Assembly: GCF_000720635.1 (NCBI RefSeq)
Contig: NZ_JOCF01000004.1
Coordinates: 124,001-188,000, forward strand
Source: Streptomyces sp. NRRL WC-3742
GTDB lineage: Bacteria; Actinomycetota; Actinomycetes; Streptomycetales; Streptomycetaceae
DNA: 64,000 bases
Direction of reading: 5' to 3'
Positions 40,998 to 50,221 of the stretch are shown piece by piece; positions within the stretch are counted from its first letter, which is position 1, and the number at the start of each line of letters is the position of its first letter. The notes under the pieces are model-generated. The model was not told where the DNA came from and did no database searches. It worked only from the letters and a program-made list of their open reading frames with translations. A program made the position numbers and the translations under genes.

Positions 40998-42911
40998 ATG
41001 ATCGGCGCGGGCACCGTGCTCAACGACCGGTACAGGTTGACGGAACCGCTCGGACGCGGCGGGATGGGGACGGTCTGGCGCGCCCAGGACTCCAACCTCA
41101 AGCGCGAGGTCGCCGTCAAGATCCTCAACGCGGGCCTGCTGGAGGAGCCCACGCAGATCGAACGGTTCCGCCGGGAGGCGCAGGTCGTCGCGGCGATCGG
41201 CCACCCGGGCATCGTGGGCGTCCACGACTACGGGGAGAGCCGCGGGGAGGACACGGACGGCGGCGAGCCCTTCGCCTACATCGTGATGGACCTGATCGAG
41301 GGCCGGGCGCTCAGCACCCTGCTCAAGGACGAGGGCCGGATGCCGCCCGAGCGGGCCCTCGCCCTGGTGGCCGACGCCCTGGACGCCCTGCAGGCCGTCC
41401 ACCAGCGCGCCATCGTCCACCGGGACATCAAGCCCTCCAACCTGATGGTGCGTGCGGACGGCGCCCTGTTCGTCGCCGACTTCGGCATCGCCCTCGCGAT
41501 CGCCGGTACGAAGATCACCATGACGGGCGGGTTCGTCGGCACCGCTGCCTACATGTCGCCCGAACAGGCCGCCCACGACCGCGCCAACCCCATCACGCCC
41601 TCCTCGGACCTCTACTCCATGGGCGTCGTCTGCTACGAGATGCTCACCGGGAGCCTGCCCTTCGACGGCGGGGCCGTGCAGCTGGCGTACAAGCACGTCC
41701 ACCAGCCGGCGCCGGAACTGCCCGCGACCTTCCCGGCGCCGGTGCGGGCGCTGGTCGCCAGGGCGCTGGCCAAGGCGCCGGAGGACCGGTTCGCCAGCGC
41801 TGCCGAGATGGCGGCCGCGGCGCGAACGGCGGCCGGGCTGCCGGGCGGTGAGGCCGGAACGCGGACGGTCAAGCTGTGGAAGGGCGCCCGGCGAATAGCC
41901 GCCGTGCCCACGCAGGACGCTCCCGCGCCCGCACCGGGGGCGGAGCCGGTCGTGAAGGTGGGCCCGAACGCGGCCACCGAGCCGAGTGAACGCCGCAGGC
42001 GCCGCAGGATGCTGGTGCCGGTCATCATCCCGGTGGTCGTCTCGCTCGGGACGGCGGGCGCGCTGTTCGTCGACCGCAACCCGTTCAGCTCGGACGCGGC
42101 GCCCGCCCCGACCACCGCGATGAGCACCCCGGCGGCCGCGGGCCCGGGTACGGGCACGGGAACGGGCGTCGCGGGCGCCACCACCCCCGTCACCACGGCG
42201 CCCGCCACACCCCAGGCCGCCACCACGGCGCCGGCGGCGACCCCGGACGCGGCGCAGCCGCAGCCGCAGCAGCCCGTACCGGCGCCGCCGGCGGCGGGCG
42301 GCAACGGCGGGTCGGGCGCCGGCGGTGGAGCGAACGGTGGCGGAACGAACAGCGGTGGCGCGAGCGGGGGCAACGGCGGCGGCACCCAGGCCCGTCCGCC
42401 GGCGACCAACAACAACCCCGCCCCGCCGCCCCCGCAGCAGAACACCTCCAGCGGCGCGGGCGCCTCGGCCGGCGGCGGCAACCCGCCGCCGCAGACCCCG
42501 GCGCGCCCGCCGGAGTGCAACGGCGACGCCTGGACGCGCATCGTCAACGTCCAGTACGGAGCGCCGATCGGACTGGCCAACGCCGACCCGAACGCGAAGG
42601 GCAACCCGGTCGTGCTGGGCGGCAACACCCAGTTCGGCTGGCTCGCCGCCGACAGCGCCTACTCCTCGTACAACGCGTGCAACAACAACGGCGCGAGGCT
42701 CGTCCAGAGGATGGGGGACCGCGCGGTCGTCCTCGGCGACTACATGGACATCCTCAACCTGTGGGTCAAGACCTCCGTCGGCAACGGCGCCTACACCATC
42801 GCCGAGAACGGCGGCGCGAACTGCCTGACCGCCAACGGCGTGGGCAGTCCCCTCACCATGACCGCCTGTACACCGGGCAACGCGACCCAGCAGTGGAGGT
42901 TCCAGAAGTGA
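40998..42911 (+). CDS. membrane Ser/Thr protein kinase with a ricin-like extracellular domain
   Basis: 637-residue Hanks-type kinase. The kinase domain (10-270) is complete: GRGGMGTVW glycine loop, Lys41, HRDIKPSN with Asp143, DFG at 161 and a [10 protein letters not shown] activation loop end. One transmembrane helix at about 337-357 follows a poly-Arg anchor. A 150-residue Pro/Thr/Gly-rich stalk ([24 protein letters not shown]) leads to an extracytoplasmic domain at about 510-637 that ends with [19 protein letters not shown] and NATQQWRF, the QxW pattern of ricin-type beta-trefoils. There are no PASTA repeats, so it would sense carbohydrate rather than peptidoglycan fragments. Overlaps the GNAT gene by 4 bases. 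Confidence 0.92.
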   Translation: MIGAGTVLNDRYRLTEPLGRGGMGTVWRAQDSNLKREVAVKILNAGLLEEPTQIERFRREAQVVAAIGHPGIVGVHDYGESRGEDTDGGEPFAYIVMDLIEGRALSTLLKDEGRMPPERALALVADALDALQAVHQRAIVHRDIKPSNLMVRADGALFVADFGIALAIAGTKITMTGGFVGTAAYMSPEQAAHDRANPITPSSDLYSMGVVCYEMLTGSLPFDGGAVQLAYKHVHQPAPELPATFPAPVRALVARALAKAPEDRFASAAEMAAAARTAAGLPGGEAGTRTVKLWKGARRIAAVPTQDAPAPAPGAEPVVKVGPNAATEPSERRRRRRMLVPVIIPVVVSLGTAGALFVDRNPFSSDAAPAPTTAMSTPAAAGPGTGTGTGVAGATTPVTTAPATPQAATTAPAATPDAAQPQPQQPVPAPPAAGGNGGSGAGGGANGGGTNSGGASGGNGGGTQARPPATNNNPAPPPPQQNTSSGAGASAGGGNPPPQTPARPPECNGDAWTRIVNVQYGAPIGLANADPNAKGNPVVLGGNTQFGWLAADSAYSSYNACNNNGARLVQRMGDRAVVLGDYMDILNLWVKTSVGNGAYTIAENGGANCLTANGVGSPLTMTACTPGNATQQWRFQK

Positions 42912-43579
42912 CCGGCGCGCAGGTTCAGCTGCTGGAAGGCCCCGTACTGGAGGGGGAGTTCGTCCGGCTGGAGCCGCTGGAGCGGCGGCACGCCGAGGGG
43001 CTGGCGCTGGCCGCCGCGGAGGACCGGGACTCGTACGGGTTCACGTGGGTGCCCGCCGCGGACTCCGTGCCGGAGTACATCGACGCCCAGTTCGCCCGCA
43101 GGGACGCGGGGCTGTTGTCCCCCTACGTGCAGGTGGAGCGGGCCTCGGGGCGGGTGGTCGGTGCGACGGCGTACTGGGAGCCGCGCCGGCTGCCGTTCGA
43201 CGGCGGGAAGTTCGACGGTTCGCTGTTCGCGGTCGAGGTCGGCTTCACCTGGCTGGCCGCCTCCGCGCAGGGCTCCGGACTGAACACCGAGGCGAAGTAC
43301 CTGCTGTTCCGGCACGCCTTCGAGGAGTGGGGCGTGGGCCGGGTGGACCTCAAGACCGATGCCCGCAACGCCCGTTCGCGGGCGGCGATCCTGAAGGCGG
43401 GGGCGGTCTTCGAGGGCGTGCTGCGCAGTTCGGCGCGGTCCTGGGCGCCGGGGGAGGAGGGCCTGCTGCGGGACGCGGCGGTCTTCTCGATCATCCGGGA
43501 GGAATGGCCCGCCCGCCGTGCGGAGTTGGAGCGCAGGCTCGCGGAGCTGCGGGAGCGGCTCGGGTCGTTGCGCGGTTAG
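42908..43579 (+). CDS. GNAT family N-acetyltransferase
   Basis: 223-residue RimJ/RimL-type acetyltransferase. [23 protein letters not shown] opens the domain, [28 protein letters not shown] supplies the acetyl-CoA loop (Q/R-x-x-G-x-G variant SAQGSG) and [26 protein letters not shown] is the conserved C-terminal core. Translation is coupled to the kinase (GTGA), so it could be its substrate or effector, but the target is unknown. Confidence 0.92.
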   Translation: MTGAQVQLLEGPVLEGEFVRLEPLERRHAEGLALAAAEDRDSYGFTWVPAADSVPEYIDAQFARRDAGLLSPYVQVERASGRVVGATAYWEPRRLPFDGGKFDGSLFAVEVGFTWLAASAQGSGLNTEAKYLLFRHAFEEWGVGRVDLKTDARNARSRAAILKAGAVFEGVLRSSARSWAPGEEGLLRDAAVFSIIREEWPARRAELERRLAELRERLGSLRG

Positions 43580-44077
43580 CGGCGGCTAGCAGAGGTCCTG
43601 GGCGCTGGACAAGGGGGCCCTGTGGCGGGACCTCGCCAACCGGGTGTCAAGGGCATGTGTGCGAACTTCTACAGGAATGTAAAACTCGCTCGGCGGCCCG
43701 GCCTGCGCCGGGGGTGCGAGCGGGCGCGACCGGGGGCGGCGGGCGGTCGGGCGTCGGCCCAGGCGATCGGCCGTGACCTCGGGTGGGGTCTCGCTCCGGG
43801 CGGGTCGAATTGCCCCTCTTTGCCCGGCACTTGACCTTCTTTGCCAACTGGCGGGACCTGGCCAACAAATGATGCAGACCTGTCAATTCGGCGACGGGAT
43901 TGCCATGCTTCTGGGCATCCCCCGGCGGCAGCCCCCACCCCCACCCCATGGTGGCGAGCCGTCCGACTGCACGGGGTCACTGCACGTCAGCGCCCGTTCC
44001 GCCCCCATGGTGCCGACCCCGGCCCCCGGGACGCGGCGCGACCGCGCCCACACGCGGTTTCCCGGAAGGACTCGTAC
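43580..44077. other. intergenic region with an 18-bp direct repeat, upstream of the M4 protease
   Basis: About 500 bases without a supported gene. TGGCGGGACCTCGCCAAC at 43623-43640 recurs with one change (GGCC for CGCC) at 43849-43866, 226 bases on. The second copy sits in an AT-richer stretch with TTTGCCAAC just before it. One or both copies may be operator sites for protease expression. No vegetative promoter is convincing. Confidence 0.45.
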
Positions 44078-45715
44078 GTGAAGCGTAAGCTCGCGGCCGT
44101 CGCCGTCGTCTCGGCCACCGCCCTGCTGACCGGTGTCGTCCAGGTGGGCGCCGCCCAGGCCGCCCCCGCCACCTCCTCGATCAAGGCCCAGGCCGCCCGC
44201 CAGCACGCCGCCGTCCTCGCGGTGGCAGCCGGCCAGTCCGGCCCGCTGGCCCAGGCGCTGGGCCTCGGCGCCCAGGAGAAGCTCGTCGCCAAGGACGCCG
44301 TCGTGGACCGGGACGGCACCCGGCACCTGCGCTTCGAGCGCACCTACGCGGGCCTGCCCGTCCTCGGCGGCGACCTGGTCGTCCACCAGAGCGCCACCGG
44401 CGGCGTGAAGTCGGTCGACAAGGCCGTGGCCGCCACGATCGCGCTGCCCAGCCTCACCCCGAAGATCCCGGCCGACCAGGCCGCCGCGGGCGCCGCCGGC
44501 GCCGTCAAGGCCACGGTCGGGCAGACCATCGACGCCGACGAGTCACCGCTGGTCGGCGTGCACCAGACCGGCAAGGCCGAACTGGTCGTCTGGGCGAACG
44601 ACAACAACCCGCGCCTGGCCTACCGGACCACCGTCGAGGGCGAGCGCGCCGACGGCACCCCGAGCAGCCAGGTCCTGGTCACCGACGCGGCCGGCGGGCA
44701 GGTCCTGTCCACCCACGAGAAGGTCCAGACGGCGGCCGGCACCGGCAACGGCATCTTCGTCGGCCAGGTCCCGCTGAACACCAACCAGAACGGCTCGCAG
44801 TACGAGCTGAAGGACGCCGACCGCGGCGGCCAGTCCACCACCGACATGAACAACGGCCAGTCGGGCAGCGGCTCGTTGTTCGCCAACACCGGCAACAGCT
44901 TCGGTGACGGCACCAACAACAACCGCGAGTCCGCCGCCGTGGACGCCCAGTTCGGCGCCGCGACCACCTGGGACTTCTACAAGAGCACCTTCAGCCGCAG
45001 CGGCATCCGCAACGACGGCGTCGGCGCGCTCAGCCGCGTCCACTACGGCTCCAACTACGTCAACGCGTTCTGGAGCGACGACTGCTTCTGCATGTCGTAC
45101 GGCGACGGCGCCAACGACTCCGCCCCGCTGACCGAGATCGACGTCGCCGGCCACGAGATGACGCACGGCGTCACCGCCGCGACCGCCGCGCTCAACTACT
45201 CGGGCGAGTCCGGCGGCCTCAACGAGGCCACCTCGGACATCTTCGGCACCATGGTCGAGTGGTACGCCAACCTGCCCTCCAACCCGCCGAACTACTGGAT
45301 CGGCGAGAAGATCAACCTGCGCGGCGACGGCAGCCCGCTGCGCTACATGGACCAGCCGAGCAAGGACGGCTCCTCGGCCGACTACTGGGACGCGGGCGTC
45401 GGCAACAAGGACGTGCACTACTCCTCCGGCGTGGCGAACCACTTCTTCTACCTGCTGTCCGAGGGCAGCGGCGCGAAGAGCATCAACGGCTTCGACTACA
45501 ACAGCCCGACGGCCGACGGCTCCTCGCTCGCCGGCATCGGCCGCGACAAGGCCGCGCAGATCTGGTACCGCGCGCTGACCGTCTACTTCACCTCCACCAC
45601 CGACTACGCGGGCGCCCGGGCGGCCACTCTGAGCGCGGCCGCCGACCTGTACGGCTCGGGCGGCACCGAGTACAACGCGGTGGCGGCCACCTGGACGGCC
45701 GTGAACGTCAACTGA
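44078..45715 (+). CDS. secreted M4-family neutral metalloprotease (thermolysin-like)
   Basis: 545-residue preproprotease. Signal peptide 1-29 (KRKLAAVAVV, cleavage near AQAAPA), an FTP/PepSY propeptide to about 215, then the mature enzyme. The zinc site is complete: VAGHEMTHGV with His359, Glu360 and His363, and GGLNEATSDIFG with Glu383; the catalytic C-terminal domain carries DVHYSSGVANHFFYLLSE. The GTG start has GGAAGGA upstream. It acts outside the cell in nutrient digestion. No PPC or other accessory domain is present. Confidence 0.95.
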   Translation: MKRKLAAVAVVSATALLTGVVQVGAAQAAPATSSIKAQAARQHAAVLAVAAGQSGPLAQALGLGAQEKLVAKDAVVDRDGTRHLRFERTYAGLPVLGGDLVVHQSATGGVKSVDKAVAATIALPSLTPKIPADQAAAGAAGAVKATVGQTIDADESPLVGVHQTGKAELVVWANDNNPRLAYRTTVEGERADGTPSSQVLVTDAAGGQVLSTHEKVQTAAGTGNGIFVGQVPLNTNQNGSQYELKDADRGGQSTTDMNNGQSGSGSLFANTGNSFGDGTNNNRESAAVDAQFGAATTWDFYKSTFSRSGIRNDGVGALSRVHYGSNYVNAFWSDDCFCMSYGDGANDSAPLTEIDVAGHEMTHGVTAATAALNYSGESGGLNEATSDIFGTMVEWYANLPSNPPNYWIGEKINLRGDGSPLRYMDQPSKDGSSADYWDAGVGNKDVHYSSGVANHFFYLLSEGSGAKSINGFDYNSPTADGSSLAGIGRDKAAQIWYRALTVYFTSTTDYAGARAATLSAAADLYGSGGTEYNAVAATWTAVNVN

Positions 45716-45780
45716 CCGGAGTCTGAGGCTTGTTCGGGGGCAAGTTGGGCGCTCCCCGGACCGGCCGTCCGCCCGCAGCG

Positions 45781-45819
45781 GGGCCCCGTCGAACCTCTGG
45801 GTGCGGTTCGACGGGGCCC
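45781..45819. terminator. GC-rich bidirectional terminator
   Basis: GGGCCCCGTCGAACC (45781-45795) pairs perfectly with GGTTCGACGGGGCCC (45805-45819) around a 9-base loop. It lies between the convergent protease and VOC genes. It is unrelated in sequence to the seven GATGACAG-type palindromes. Confidence 0.85.
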
Positions 45820-45840
45820 TGGCCGTTCCCGTGCGGCCGA

Positions 45841-46236
45841 CTACCGCGGCAGGTCCTGGGCGACCTCCCACACGTGCCCGGACGGGTCGGCGAACGCCGC
45901 CGTGCGCCGGCCCCAGGGCCGGTCCACCGGGCCGTTGAGCAACTTGACGCCCCGCTCGGCGAGTTGGGCGCAGACCGCGTCCACGTCCGGCACGCGCACG
46001 GTGAGCAGCGCCCGTACGCCCGCGCCCTCGGCGGCCACCTGCGCGGGCTCGACCAGCCCGGGCGCCTCCTTCGCGGTCAGCAGGTTCAGCAGGAGGTTGC
46101 GCAGCCGCAGCGCCGCCGAGGCGTCGTCCTCGTAGACGACCGGGAGACCGAAGACCTCCTGGTAGAACGCCTTCGCGGCGGGGACGTCCGTCACGAAGAG
46201 CGTGAGGACCTCGAGTTCGTCCAGATCGCTGGGCAC
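45841..46236 (-). CDS. VOC-superfamily protein
   Basis: 131-residue protein with glyoxalase-fold segments VLTLFVTDVPAAKAFYQEVFGLPVVYEDD and LLNGPVDRPWGRRTAAFADPSGHVWEVAQ. The second module ends in the His-x-Trp-Glu pattern that gives a metal ligand. The GTG at 46236 has GGAGG 6 bases upstream; the reading frame is open to 46299 but upstream codons lack bias. Substrate unknown. Confidence 0.88.
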   Translation of the reverse strand: MPSDLDELEVLTLFVTDVPAAKAFYQEVFGLPVVYEDDASAALRLRNLLLNLLTAKEAPGLVEPAQVAAEGAGVRALLTVRVPDVDAVCAQLAERGVKLLNGPVDRPWGRRTAAFADPSGHVWEVAQDLPR

Positions 46237-46308
46237 TGGTGCCTCCGGAGTGTCAGGTGTCGGGTGTCTCATGTGAGATGGGCCCGACGAGCCTCGCACG
46301 GGGGACTG

Positions 46309-46387
46309 ACAGCGGGCGGTGGCAGCAGGTGGTGGCAGCAGGTAGTGGCAGTGGGTGGTGGCAGTGGTGTGGCGGCGGGCGGTGTCA
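46309..46387. repeat. degenerate GGTGGCAGCA tandem repeat
   Basis: About six imperfect 11-13 base units (CGGTGGCAGCA, GGTGGTGGCAGCA, GGTAGTGGCAGT, GGGTGGTGGCAGT, GGTGTGGCGGC, GGGCGGTGTCAG) fill the space between two minus-strand genes and reach the HxlR stop codon. Confidence 0.7.
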
Positions 46388-46828
46388 GCCCGCCTCGGCC
46401 CGCCGCTCGTGCCGGTCCTGCGCGGCCAGCACCGCGTCCCCGTGCTCCTGCGCCCAGCCGCCGAGCGCGCGGATCGGGCCGAGCAGCGCCGTTCCCGCGG
46501 CCGTCAGCGCGTAGTCGACCCGGGGCGGGGCCTCGGCGTAACGGCGGTGCTCCACCAGGCCGTTGTACTCGAGCCGGCGCAGCGTCTCGTTGAGGACCTT
46601 CGGGCTGATCCCGCCGATCCGGGCCAGCAGCGCCCGGGGACGCATCGGGCCGCCCTCGCCGAGGACGTACACCACGACGGAGTCCCAGCGGTTGGCTATC
46701 ACCTCGAAGGCCAGCCGGGCGCGGCAGTCGGCGGCGAACACGGCGCCGCCCAGGTCGGGTTCGTGCCGCGGCGTGTCCAGGCGTCCATCCGAGCGTCCAT
46801 CCGAGTGTTCATCCACGGGGCCATCCAT
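46385..46828 (-). CDS. HxlR-family transcriptional regulator
   Basis: 147-residue winged-helix repressor. The family core CRARLAFEVIANRWDSVVVYVLGEGGPMRPRALLARIGGISPKVLNETLRRLEYNGLVEHRRYAEAPPRVDYALTAAG is complete, although the usual Cys-P of redox-sensing members is not in the expected place. The N-terminal 25 residues (DEHSDGRSDGRLD) come from GTCCATCC-type DNA repeats at 46783-46830, so the true start could be later. It is divergent from a reductase gene by 108 bases, the usual arrangement for HxlR control. Confidence 0.9.
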   Translation of the reverse strand: MDGPVDEHSDGRSDGRLDTPRHEPDLGGAVFAADCRARLAFEVIANRWDSVVVYVLGEGGPMRPRALLARIGGISPKVLNETLRRLEYNGLVEHRRYAEAPPRVDYALTAAGTALLGPIRALGGWAQEHGDAVLAAQDRHERRAEAG

Positions 46829-46936
46829 GCGTCCATCCTGCCCGATCCGTTGCGTACCCGGCGGTGTGCATCGGCTCCTCTAGCGTCCGGAGCACGGCGG
46901 TCCGCAGGGTGCGGACGGCGGACCAGGGGAGTGGAC

Positions 46937-47620
46937 ATGGAGACGAATCGACCGATCGGGATCGGCGTGCTCGGCACGGGCGCGATGGCGAAGGCGCTCG
47001 GCGGGGCCTTCGTACGGGCCGGGCACCGGGTGCTGGTGGGCGGGCGCGACGAGGAGAAGGCGCACCGGCTCGCGGAGGAGATCGGGGCGGCGGGCGGCGG
47101 CACCCTGGCGGAGGCGGCGCGCTTCGGCGAGGCCGCGCTGGTGGCGCTGCCGGGCGGTGCGGCGCAGGAGGTGGTGGCCTCGCTCGCCGGTGACCTGCGC
47201 GGGCGGGTGCTGCTGGACTGCACCGTCCCGATGGCCCCCGGGGAGGGAGGCCCCGCGCTGACCACGGACGGGGGCGCCGACTCGCTGGCCCGGCGGCTCG
47301 CCTCGGCGGCGCCCGGGGCGCGGGTGGTGAAGGTGTTCGGCGTCTGCCACGAGAGCATCTGGACGCTGACGAAGCCGAGCTTCGAGGGCGCGCCGCTCGG
47401 CGTCCCGTACTGCGCGGACGACGCGGCCGCCGCAGCGCTCGCCGCCGAACTGGTGGCCACGATGGGCTGCGTCCCGGTGCCCTGCGGGGGTCTGGAGCGG
47501 GCCGGGCTGCTGGAGGCGAGGGCGGTCTTCGCGATCGGCGTCTGGTGGTCGGGCGGCGAGGCGCGGCACGTCTTCCCCTCGCCGGCGCTGGCGCCGGGCG
47601 CGGTGGACGACGAGGACTAG
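46937..47620 (+). CDS. NADP(F420)-oxidoreductase-like dinucleotide-binding protein
   Basis: 227-residue Rossmann protein: IGIGVLGTGAMAKALGGAFVRAGHRVLVGGRDEEKA is a complete NADP site (Gly-x-Gly-x-x-Ala then GRD). Later segments DCTVPMAPGEGG and KVFGVCHESIW resemble F420H2:NADP+ oxidoreductases and related reductases. ATG 46937 has AGGGGAG 6 bases upstream. The likely regulator is the divergent HxlR protein. The TAG stop overlaps the TAG stop of the convergent MerR gene in CTAG. Confidence 0.88.
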   Translation: METNRPIGIGVLGTGAMAKALGGAFVRAGHRVLVGGRDEEKAHRLAEEIGAAGGGTLAEAARFGEAALVALPGGAAQEVVASLAGDLRGRVLLDCTVPMAPGEGGPALTTDGGADSLARRLASAAPGARVVKVFGVCHESIWTLTKPSFEGAPLGVPYCADDAAAAALAAELVATMGCVPVPCGGLERAGLLEARAVFAIGVWWSGGEARHVFPSPALAPGAVDDED

Positions 47621-48414
47621 CGAGTCTCCTCCGGCTCGCCGTTCTCGCGGCGCTGGCGCAGGAGGTCGTCATAGTCGGCGTGCACCCGGCGGTCCATGGC
47701 GAGGGTGAACTGGGCGTCGGCGACGGTCCTGGCCAGCGGGCGGACGCGCAGGATGCGTTCGGTGAGGCGGGCGGCCTCGCCGGGCGGGAGGGGGGTGTCG
47801 GCGGACAGGGCGCTGAGGAGGTGTTCGCCGACCACCTCGATGAAGATCTCGGCGATGGCGTCGACGTGTTCGCGGGTGCGGCGGCTGGCGTCGAGCACGG
47901 CCGCCAGCGGCACGCCCTGGGTGACCAGTTCGGTGGTGGCGTCCAGCAGCCGGCGGCTGACGTGGGTGATGCCGTCCTCGTCGACGGTGATGTAGCCCTG
48001 GGCGATGGACTCGGCGGTGTTCTCCTCGGTGAGCTGGTCGCCGAAGGCCGCCTTGAGCTCCTCCCAGTCGAGGCGGACGGGGGTCTCGTCGGACCAGGGC
48101 GCGACGATCGCCGCCGCGAGGCCGATGAGGTCGGCGACGTCGCGCCCGCTCTCGCCGGCGTCGATGAGCTCGGTGATCCCCTCGAGGGTGTGGCCGCGCT
48201 CCAGCAGTTCGGCGATCATCCGCAGCCGGGCGAGGTGCTCCTCGCCGTACCAGGCGATCCGGCCCTCCTTGCGGGGCGGCTGGAGGAGTTTGCGCTCGCG
48301 GTAGAAGCGCAGGGTGCGGGTGGTGATCCCGGCGGCCTCGGCCAGTTCCTCCACCCGGTACTCGCGCCTGTCGTCGTCCCCGGCAGCTCTGACCTTGTCC
48401 ACGGCGATCAGCAT
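47617..48414 (-). CDS. MerR-family transcriptional regulator
   Basis: 265-residue regulator. The DNA-binding domain is at about 18-85: YRVEELAEAAGITTRTLRFYRERKLLQPPRKEGRIAWYGEEHLARLRMIAELLERGHTLEGI. The long C-terminal domain (90-265) is not a metal site (no clustered Cys), so it probably binds a hydrophobic ligand. The ATG at 48414 lacks a good ribosome site. It is divergent from the Baeyer-Villiger operon, and a palindrome lies between them. Confidence 0.93.
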   Translation of the reverse strand: MLIAVDKVRAAGDDDRREYRVEELAEAAGITTRTLRFYRERKLLQPPRKEGRIAWYGEEHLARLRMIAELLERGHTLEGITELIDAGESGRDVADLIGLAAAIVAPWSDETPVRLDWEELKAAFGDQLTEENTAESIAQGYITVDEDGITHVSRRLLDATTELVTQGVPLAAVLDASRRTREHVDAIAEIFIEVVGEHLLSALSADTPLPPGEAARLTERILRVRPLARTVADAQFTLAMDRRVHADYDDLLRQRRENGEPEETR

Positions 48415-48507
48415 AGGTGCGCGGCGCGGGCGGGGGAGGGTGCGGGAACACGGGGTGAACCGGGGCCGTCGCGCGTCTTCCCTCCGGTGTCGGCAGGGGC
48501 TACCCTC

Positions 48508-48539
48508 CCAATCGTGCCAGTGATTACTGGCGCGATTGG
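48508..48539. promoter_or_regulatory. 14-bp palindromic operator between merR-type gene and BVMO operon
   Basis: CCAATCG-T-GCCAGT (48508-48521) and ACTGGC-G-CGATTGG (48526-48539) are complementary at all but one position around GATT. It lies 94 bases from the MerR start and 72 bases before the monooxygenase start. It is the best candidate site for the MerR protein, controlling both directions. Confidence 0.65.
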
Positions 48540-48610
48540 CAGGGGTCCGGGTGACGCGGGCCCCGGGAGAGTGCGACGATCACCGCCCCCACCCTCAGGA
48601 GGTTGGCCGC

Positions 48611-50221
48611 ATGGCAGCCAGCAGCAAGCGCCCCCGCTCCGGCCCGGCCCCGGCGCCCGACGCCGCCGCCGTCGAGGAGGCGTCGGGCACCGGGGCCGCC
48701 GTCGGCGTGGAGGAGGACACCCCCCACGTACGGGTCGCGGTGATCGGCTCCGGCTTCGGGGGCCTCGGAGCGGCGGTGAGGCTGCGCCGCGCCGGCATCA
48801 CCGACTTCGTCGTCCTGGAGCGCGCCGACTCCGTCGGCGGCACCTGGCGCGACAACAGCTACCCCGGCTGCGCCTGCGACGTGCCCTCGCACCTCTACTC
48901 CTTCTCCTTCGCCCCCAACCCCGAGTGGCCGCGCAGCTTCTCCGGCCAGCCGGACATCCGCGCCTACCTGGAGAAGGTCGCCACCGTCTTCCGGCTGCGC
49001 CCGCACCTGCGGTTCAACACCGAGGTGCTGGAAGCCCGTTGGGAGGACGAGCGGACCCGCTGGCGGATCACCACCACCGCCGGCACCTGGACAGCCGACG
49101 CGATCGTCTCCGCCGCCGGACCCCTCGCCGACCCGCAGATCCCCGACCTGCCCGGCCTCGACGCCTTCCCCGGCAAGGTGTTCCACTCCTCCCGCTGGGA
49201 CCACGACTACGACCTCGGCGGCAAGCGCGTCGCGATGGTCGGCACCGGCGCCTCCGCCGCCCAGATCATCCCCTCGATCCAGCCCGAGGTCGGAAAGCTC
49301 ACCGTCTTCCAGCGCACCCCCGCCTGGGTCCTGCCGCGCCGTGACCGCGAGATCACCCAGCTGGAGAAGTGGCTGCACAGCCGGGTGCCGCTCACCGGGA
49401 GCCTGCGCCGAGGCACCCTCTTCGCCCTGCGGGAACTCCAGGTCGACGCCTTCGTGCGCCGCCCCGGACTGCTGCGCGTCGTCCAGCAGCTCGCCGAACG
49501 CCACCTCGCCCAGGGCGTCGCCGACCCGGCGTTGCGCGCCAAACTCACCCCCGACTACCGCATCGGCTGCAAGCGCATCCTGCTCAGCAACACCTACTAC
49601 CCGGCGCTCGCCGCCGCCAACACCGAGGTCGTCGCCTCCGGGCTGCGCGAGGTGCGCGGCTCCACCCTCGTCGCCTCGGACGGCAGCGAGCACGAGGTGG
49701 ACGCCATCGTCTTCGGCACCGGCTTCCACGTCACCGACATGCCCATCGGCTCCCGGGTGTTCGGCACCGACGGCCGCAGCCTCGCCGAGGAGTGGAAGGG
49801 CGGGATGGAGGCGCTGCGCGGCTCGACCGTGCGCGGCTTCCCCAACCTGTTCTTCGTGATCGGCCCCAACACGGGCCTGGGCAACAGCTCGATGATCCTC
49901 ATGATCGAGTCCCAACTGAACTACATGATCGACGCGTTGACCACGCTCGACGCCGTCGGCGCCGCCGCCATGCAGCCCACCGCCCGCGCCCAGCGGCAGT
50001 GGAACCTCGAACTCCAGCACCGGATGGACCGCACGGTGTGGACGACGGGCGGCTGTCGCAGCTGGTACCTCGACCCCAGCGGCAGGAACACCGTGCTGTG
50101 GCCAGGCTCCACCACCTCCTTCCGCCGCGCCACCCGCAAGGTCGACCTCGGCGAGTACGAGCTGATCCTGCGCACCGCACCGGCCACCACCACCCGGACC
50201 GCCCAGGAGGTCTCCGCGTGA
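48611..50221 (+). CDS. Baeyer-Villiger monooxygenase (flavin, type I)
   Basis: 536-residue FAD/NADPH enzyme. A disordered N-terminus (1-38) is followed by the FAD motif VAVIGSGFGGLGAAV, GGTWRDNSYPGCACDVPSHLYSFSF and the type I BVMO fingerprint FPGKVFHSSRWD at 186-197; the second Rossmann motif VAMVGTGASAAQIIP and the late GTGFHVTD follow. AGGAGG lies 9 bases before the ATG. It would turn a ketone into an ester or lactone using O2. The adjacent hydrolase and SDR suggest a route ketone to ester to acid plus alcohol; steroid or lipid ketones are the usual kind of substrate. Confidence 0.95.
   Translation: MAASSKRPRSGPAPAPDAAAVEEASGTGAAVGVEEDTPHVRVAVIGSGFGGLGAAVRLRRAGITDFVVLERADSVGGTWRDNSYPGCACDVPSHLYSFSFAPNPEWPRSFSGQPDIRAYLEKVATVFRLRPHLRFNTEVLEARWEDERTRWRITTTAGTWTADAIVSAAGPLADPQIPDLPGLDAFPGKVFHSSRWDHDYDLGGKRVAMVGTGASAAQIIPSIQPEVGKLTVFQRTPAWVLPRRDREITQLEKWLHSRVPLTGSLRRGTLFALRELQVDAFVRRPGLLRVVQQLAERHLAQGVADPALRAKLTPDYRIGCKRILLSNTYYPALAAANTEVVASGLREVRGSTLVASDGSEHEVDAIVFGTGFHVTDMPIGSRVFGTDGRSLAEEWKGGMEALRGSTVRGFPNLFFVIGPNTGLGNSSMILMIESQLNYMIDALTTLDAVGAAAMQPTARAQRQWNLELQHRMDRTVWTTGGCRSWYLDPSGRNTVLWPGSTTSFRRATRKVDLGEYELILRTAPATTTRTAQEVSA

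Noticed and set aside
43622..43834. 70-codon ORF before the M4 protease
   Set aside because: Codon use is mixed and no ribosome site precedes it.
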